A stretch of DNA of 64,000 nt, from the NCBI GenBank assembly GCA_012064415.1, contig SSNU01000265.1, positions 180,598 to 244,597 of the forward strand, in the 5' to 3' direction. Position numbers and translations under genes: made by a program. The DNA comes from Gyrodactylus bullatarudis. Lineage: Eukaryota > Platyhelminthes > Monogenea > Gyrodactylidea > Gyrodactylidae. Shown here piece by piece: positions 56,908 to 64,000 of this stretch (positions are counted from its first letter, which is position 1; every line of letters begins with the position of its first letter). The notes under the pieces are model-generated. The model was not told the origin of the DNA and searched no databases. It saw only the letters and a list, made by a program, of their open reading frames with translations.

Positions 56908-58482
56908 TCATCTCTTCATTTCATCGATATGTTGCATAAAACTGACAAGTCTACTTTCATCATAGGCCCTGCCGAGGACTTGAACACCAGTGTATAATCC
57001 AATGGAATCTTTAATTTCGTCAGCATACAATTTAGCTTCAGGTGAGGACTCGTCAAAGATTTCTGAATTCTTGTCAATTTTGTAGAGGGGAATAGTGCCT
57101 GCTGAAAGACCAGTTCTATTCGCAATGCTGAGAAAATCGTGGGCATATTGAAGAGTTTCTTCGTTCAACTTTTTAGGTAAGGCAATATTTGAGATTGGCG
57201 TGATCATAAAATCCAGCTCCAAGTCTGACCATGTTCTGAGAAAGGTTTTTGAAAACTTTGCATCATTACTTGCCTTATTGTCAATCTTCATGAAATTGTA
57301 AAAGTCTTTGAAAATTTTAGAGGGTCTCTCGCACTTTACCTCAATCAGTTTACATCCACGAGACGATAGAAAGTTGATCAAGTTAGAGATGGATTTATTC
57401 TGTGATTCAATCATAAATTCTGGTTTGTTATCAATGAAATTCTTCATGTAGCCAATTTTGAGACTCTGTAGATCACAATCTTCACCTGCATTGCTGAAGA
57501 ACCCGGTAGGGTCGATTTTTTTGTTTTCCTTCTTTGTTAAGGACTGATGGAGATGCTTTAACGTTTCTATTGATTTAGTAACAAGGCCAATTTGGGTAAC
57601 ATTCTCGGGTCCTCGATAATCTAGACCAAGACGGCTAAAGCACTTTTGGCTAATAAGACAAAACAAATTACAAGATATCGAGTTAAATCGAAGCATGCCA
57701 TTCATGTCGACACCAATTCCGATAGAGGATAAATTATCTAAAATAGCTGGCATGATACCACAGCTTATTCCAAAAAATTTTCTTGATGGCTGCACCTTAC
57801 ATTCTGTCATTTTTGAGTTTGTTGTCATTATCGGGATAATATAATTCTCTTTGAGAATATCTACAATGCCTGCATTTTTTTCTGGTTTTTTATTGCTAAA
57901 GATGTAGGTTTTGTGCATGTCGATCATGTCAAAACATTCATCTACGATTGCCAAGTGACCTGCTAGATGGTTATTGTCTGAAATGGCAGATTCCGACATG
58001 ATTGCTGTGACATCAGAGTCGAAATTAAATTCTGTTATATAACCTTTCCCACTTGATTTCAGGGCTCTATACTGAACACTATCATGATAGTCGATTGGGG
58101 CCAATTCTTTGGATTGATAGAGTTGAGTAAGATGCTCACCAGAGTATCCAGCAAATTTGTTTGCATTCTCGACAGGATCTTTTAGATTTTCAAGCTTCTC
58201 GAAAAGACTATTGTTCTTTTTGTTCACATCCTTCGTGATAGCTTTTGAAGTCTTTTTGTCCTTGTAAACTGTGTAAGCTATTTTTGCCAGAGATGCAACA
58301 AAAGCTCCAATATTTATTTTCTGGAAAATACTGGATTTAGTGATATAAGAAAAACTCTGAACAAAATAATCGAAAAATCCATCCTGAAGCTTGAAGGATG
58401 ATAGAGAGTTGACTAAAAAAAGGGAAGAAGTCCCTAAAACTGCCAAAGAGTTTTTCATAATTAATTTTGAATGTTTTTTCAA
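56908..58482 (-). CDS. FAAH-like amidase-signature pseudoenzyme
   Basis: A 524-residue intronless ORF. Hydrophobic segments at about 9-28 and 56-73 resemble the N-terminal membrane anchor of fatty-acid amide hydrolases, and the length is close to FAAH2. The fold is recognisable from DYHDSVQYRALKSSGKGYIT (about 131-150) to VLGRAYDESRLVSFM near the end, with LDFMITPISNIALP in between. The Ser-Ser-Lys triad is gone: the lysine of xLKECF is D181 (IVDECF), the Gly/Ser loop is FFGISCGIMPA with the cis-Ser position I239, and the nucleophile serine is M263 (GVDMNGMLRF). So hydrolysis is not expected; a binding or regulatory role is inferred. The absence of introns suggests a retrocopy or intron loss, but the open frame implies it is maintained. 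Confidence 0.88.
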   Translation of the reverse strand: MKKHSKLIMKNSLAVLGTSSLFLVNSLSSFKLQDGFFDYFVQSFSYITKSSIFQKINIGAFVASLAKIAYTVYKDKKTSKAITKDVNKKNNSLFEKLENLKDPVENANKFAGYSGEHLTQLYQSKELAPIDYHDSVQYRALKSSGKGYITEFNFDSDVTAIMSESAISDNNHLAGHLAIVDECFDMIDMHKTYIFSNKKPEKNAGIVDILKENYIIPIMTTNSKMTECKVQPSRKFFGISCGIMPAILDNLSSIGIGVDMNGMLRFNSISCNLFCLISQKCFSRLGLDYRGPENVTQIGLVTKSIETLKHLHQSLTKKENKKIDPTGFFSNAGEDCDLQSLKIGYMKNFIDNKPEFMIESQNKSISNLINFLSSRGCKLIEVKCERPSKIFKDFYNFMKIDNKASNDAKFSKTFLRTWSDLELDFMITPISNIALPKKLNEETLQYAHDFLSIANRTGLSAGTIPLYKIDKNSEIFDESSPEAKLYADEIKDSIGLYTGVQVLGRAYDESRLVSFMQHIDEMKR

Positions 58483-58668
58483 GGCTCAGTAAAACAATAT
58501 TTTTCTAGATATTGTTTTAAGTTGCTGTGTAAATTTCAAAATCATGTTACTATACATGTAATAATTTGTCTTAAATCATCATTATTTTCCGGATATATTA
58601 TCTTTTTGATACGTTAAATGAAAAAATAAAACTAGCTTCCTATTTAGAATAATATTTTTGTATCATAT
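58483..58668. promoter_or_regulatory. 186-bp divergent intergenic region
   Basis: Separates the start codons of the minus-strand amidase-like gene and the plus-strand NDR kinase. If both genes lack upstream non-coding exons, their promoters must share it. AT-rich; no clear TATA box or initiator pair. Confidence 0.4.

Positions 58669-64000
<5,332 letters not shown>

Overview
This is animal nuclear DNA: very AT-rich, split genes with GT-AG introns, a type I hammerhead/Penelope retroelement signature and dense miniature inverted-repeat elements. The unc-13 and NDR-kinase exons are clearly metazoan and arthropod-like. AT-richness, compact 53-63 bp introns beside multi-kb repeat-filled ones, and an active-looking Penelope element would suit a copepod (for example a sea louse) or a mite, but the sequence alone does not settle the species.

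Layout. 1-18.4 kb is gene-poor and built largely from mobile-element debris: MITEs with CTAGTTAATATGAAG-type ends, a 140-bp perfect palindrome (3848-4172), a 334-bp-arm inverted repeat (8092-9137) and its partial duplicate (11200-11538). One small secreted-protein ORF lies on the minus strand (14231-14539). At 18475-19854 is a 5'-truncated but open Penelope-like element (reverse transcriptase + GIY-YIG endonuclease), followed 230 bp downstream by a hammerhead-ribozyme fold (20082-20145). 22158-49979 is unc-13 (Munc13), plus strand: a long N-terminal exon, then C1, C2B, MUN and C2C domains over about 20 phase-consistent exons. A tRNA-Leu(CAG) gene sits inside one unc-13 intron, 11 nt after the splice donor. 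50-56.9 kb is intergenic with a 148-bp-TIR element and a decayed non-LTR RT. 56908-58482 (minus) is an intact, intronless FAAH-like amidase ORF in which all three catalytic residues are replaced. 58669 to beyond the window (plus) is the 5' part of an NDR kinase (tricornered/STK38); the two start codons are only 186 bp apart.

The most interesting signal is a dispersed family of hammerhead-like RNAs (3909-3955 minus, 4065-4111, 6899-6947, 20082-20145, 24542-24597, plus partial copies). Each has CUGANGA and GAAA cores, a stem III hairpin, and stem I helices whose sequences differ completely between copies yet still pair. Stem II is reduced to 1-2 pairs; instead its loop is complementary to a 5-nt block in the flank, and that pairing also covaries. 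This looks like a pseudoknotted hammerhead variant carried by Penelope-related or retrozyme-like elements.

unc-13 (synaptic-vesicle priming), NDR kinase (cell morphogenesis, Hippo-like signalling with MOB) and the amidase homologue are neighbours, not a pathway.
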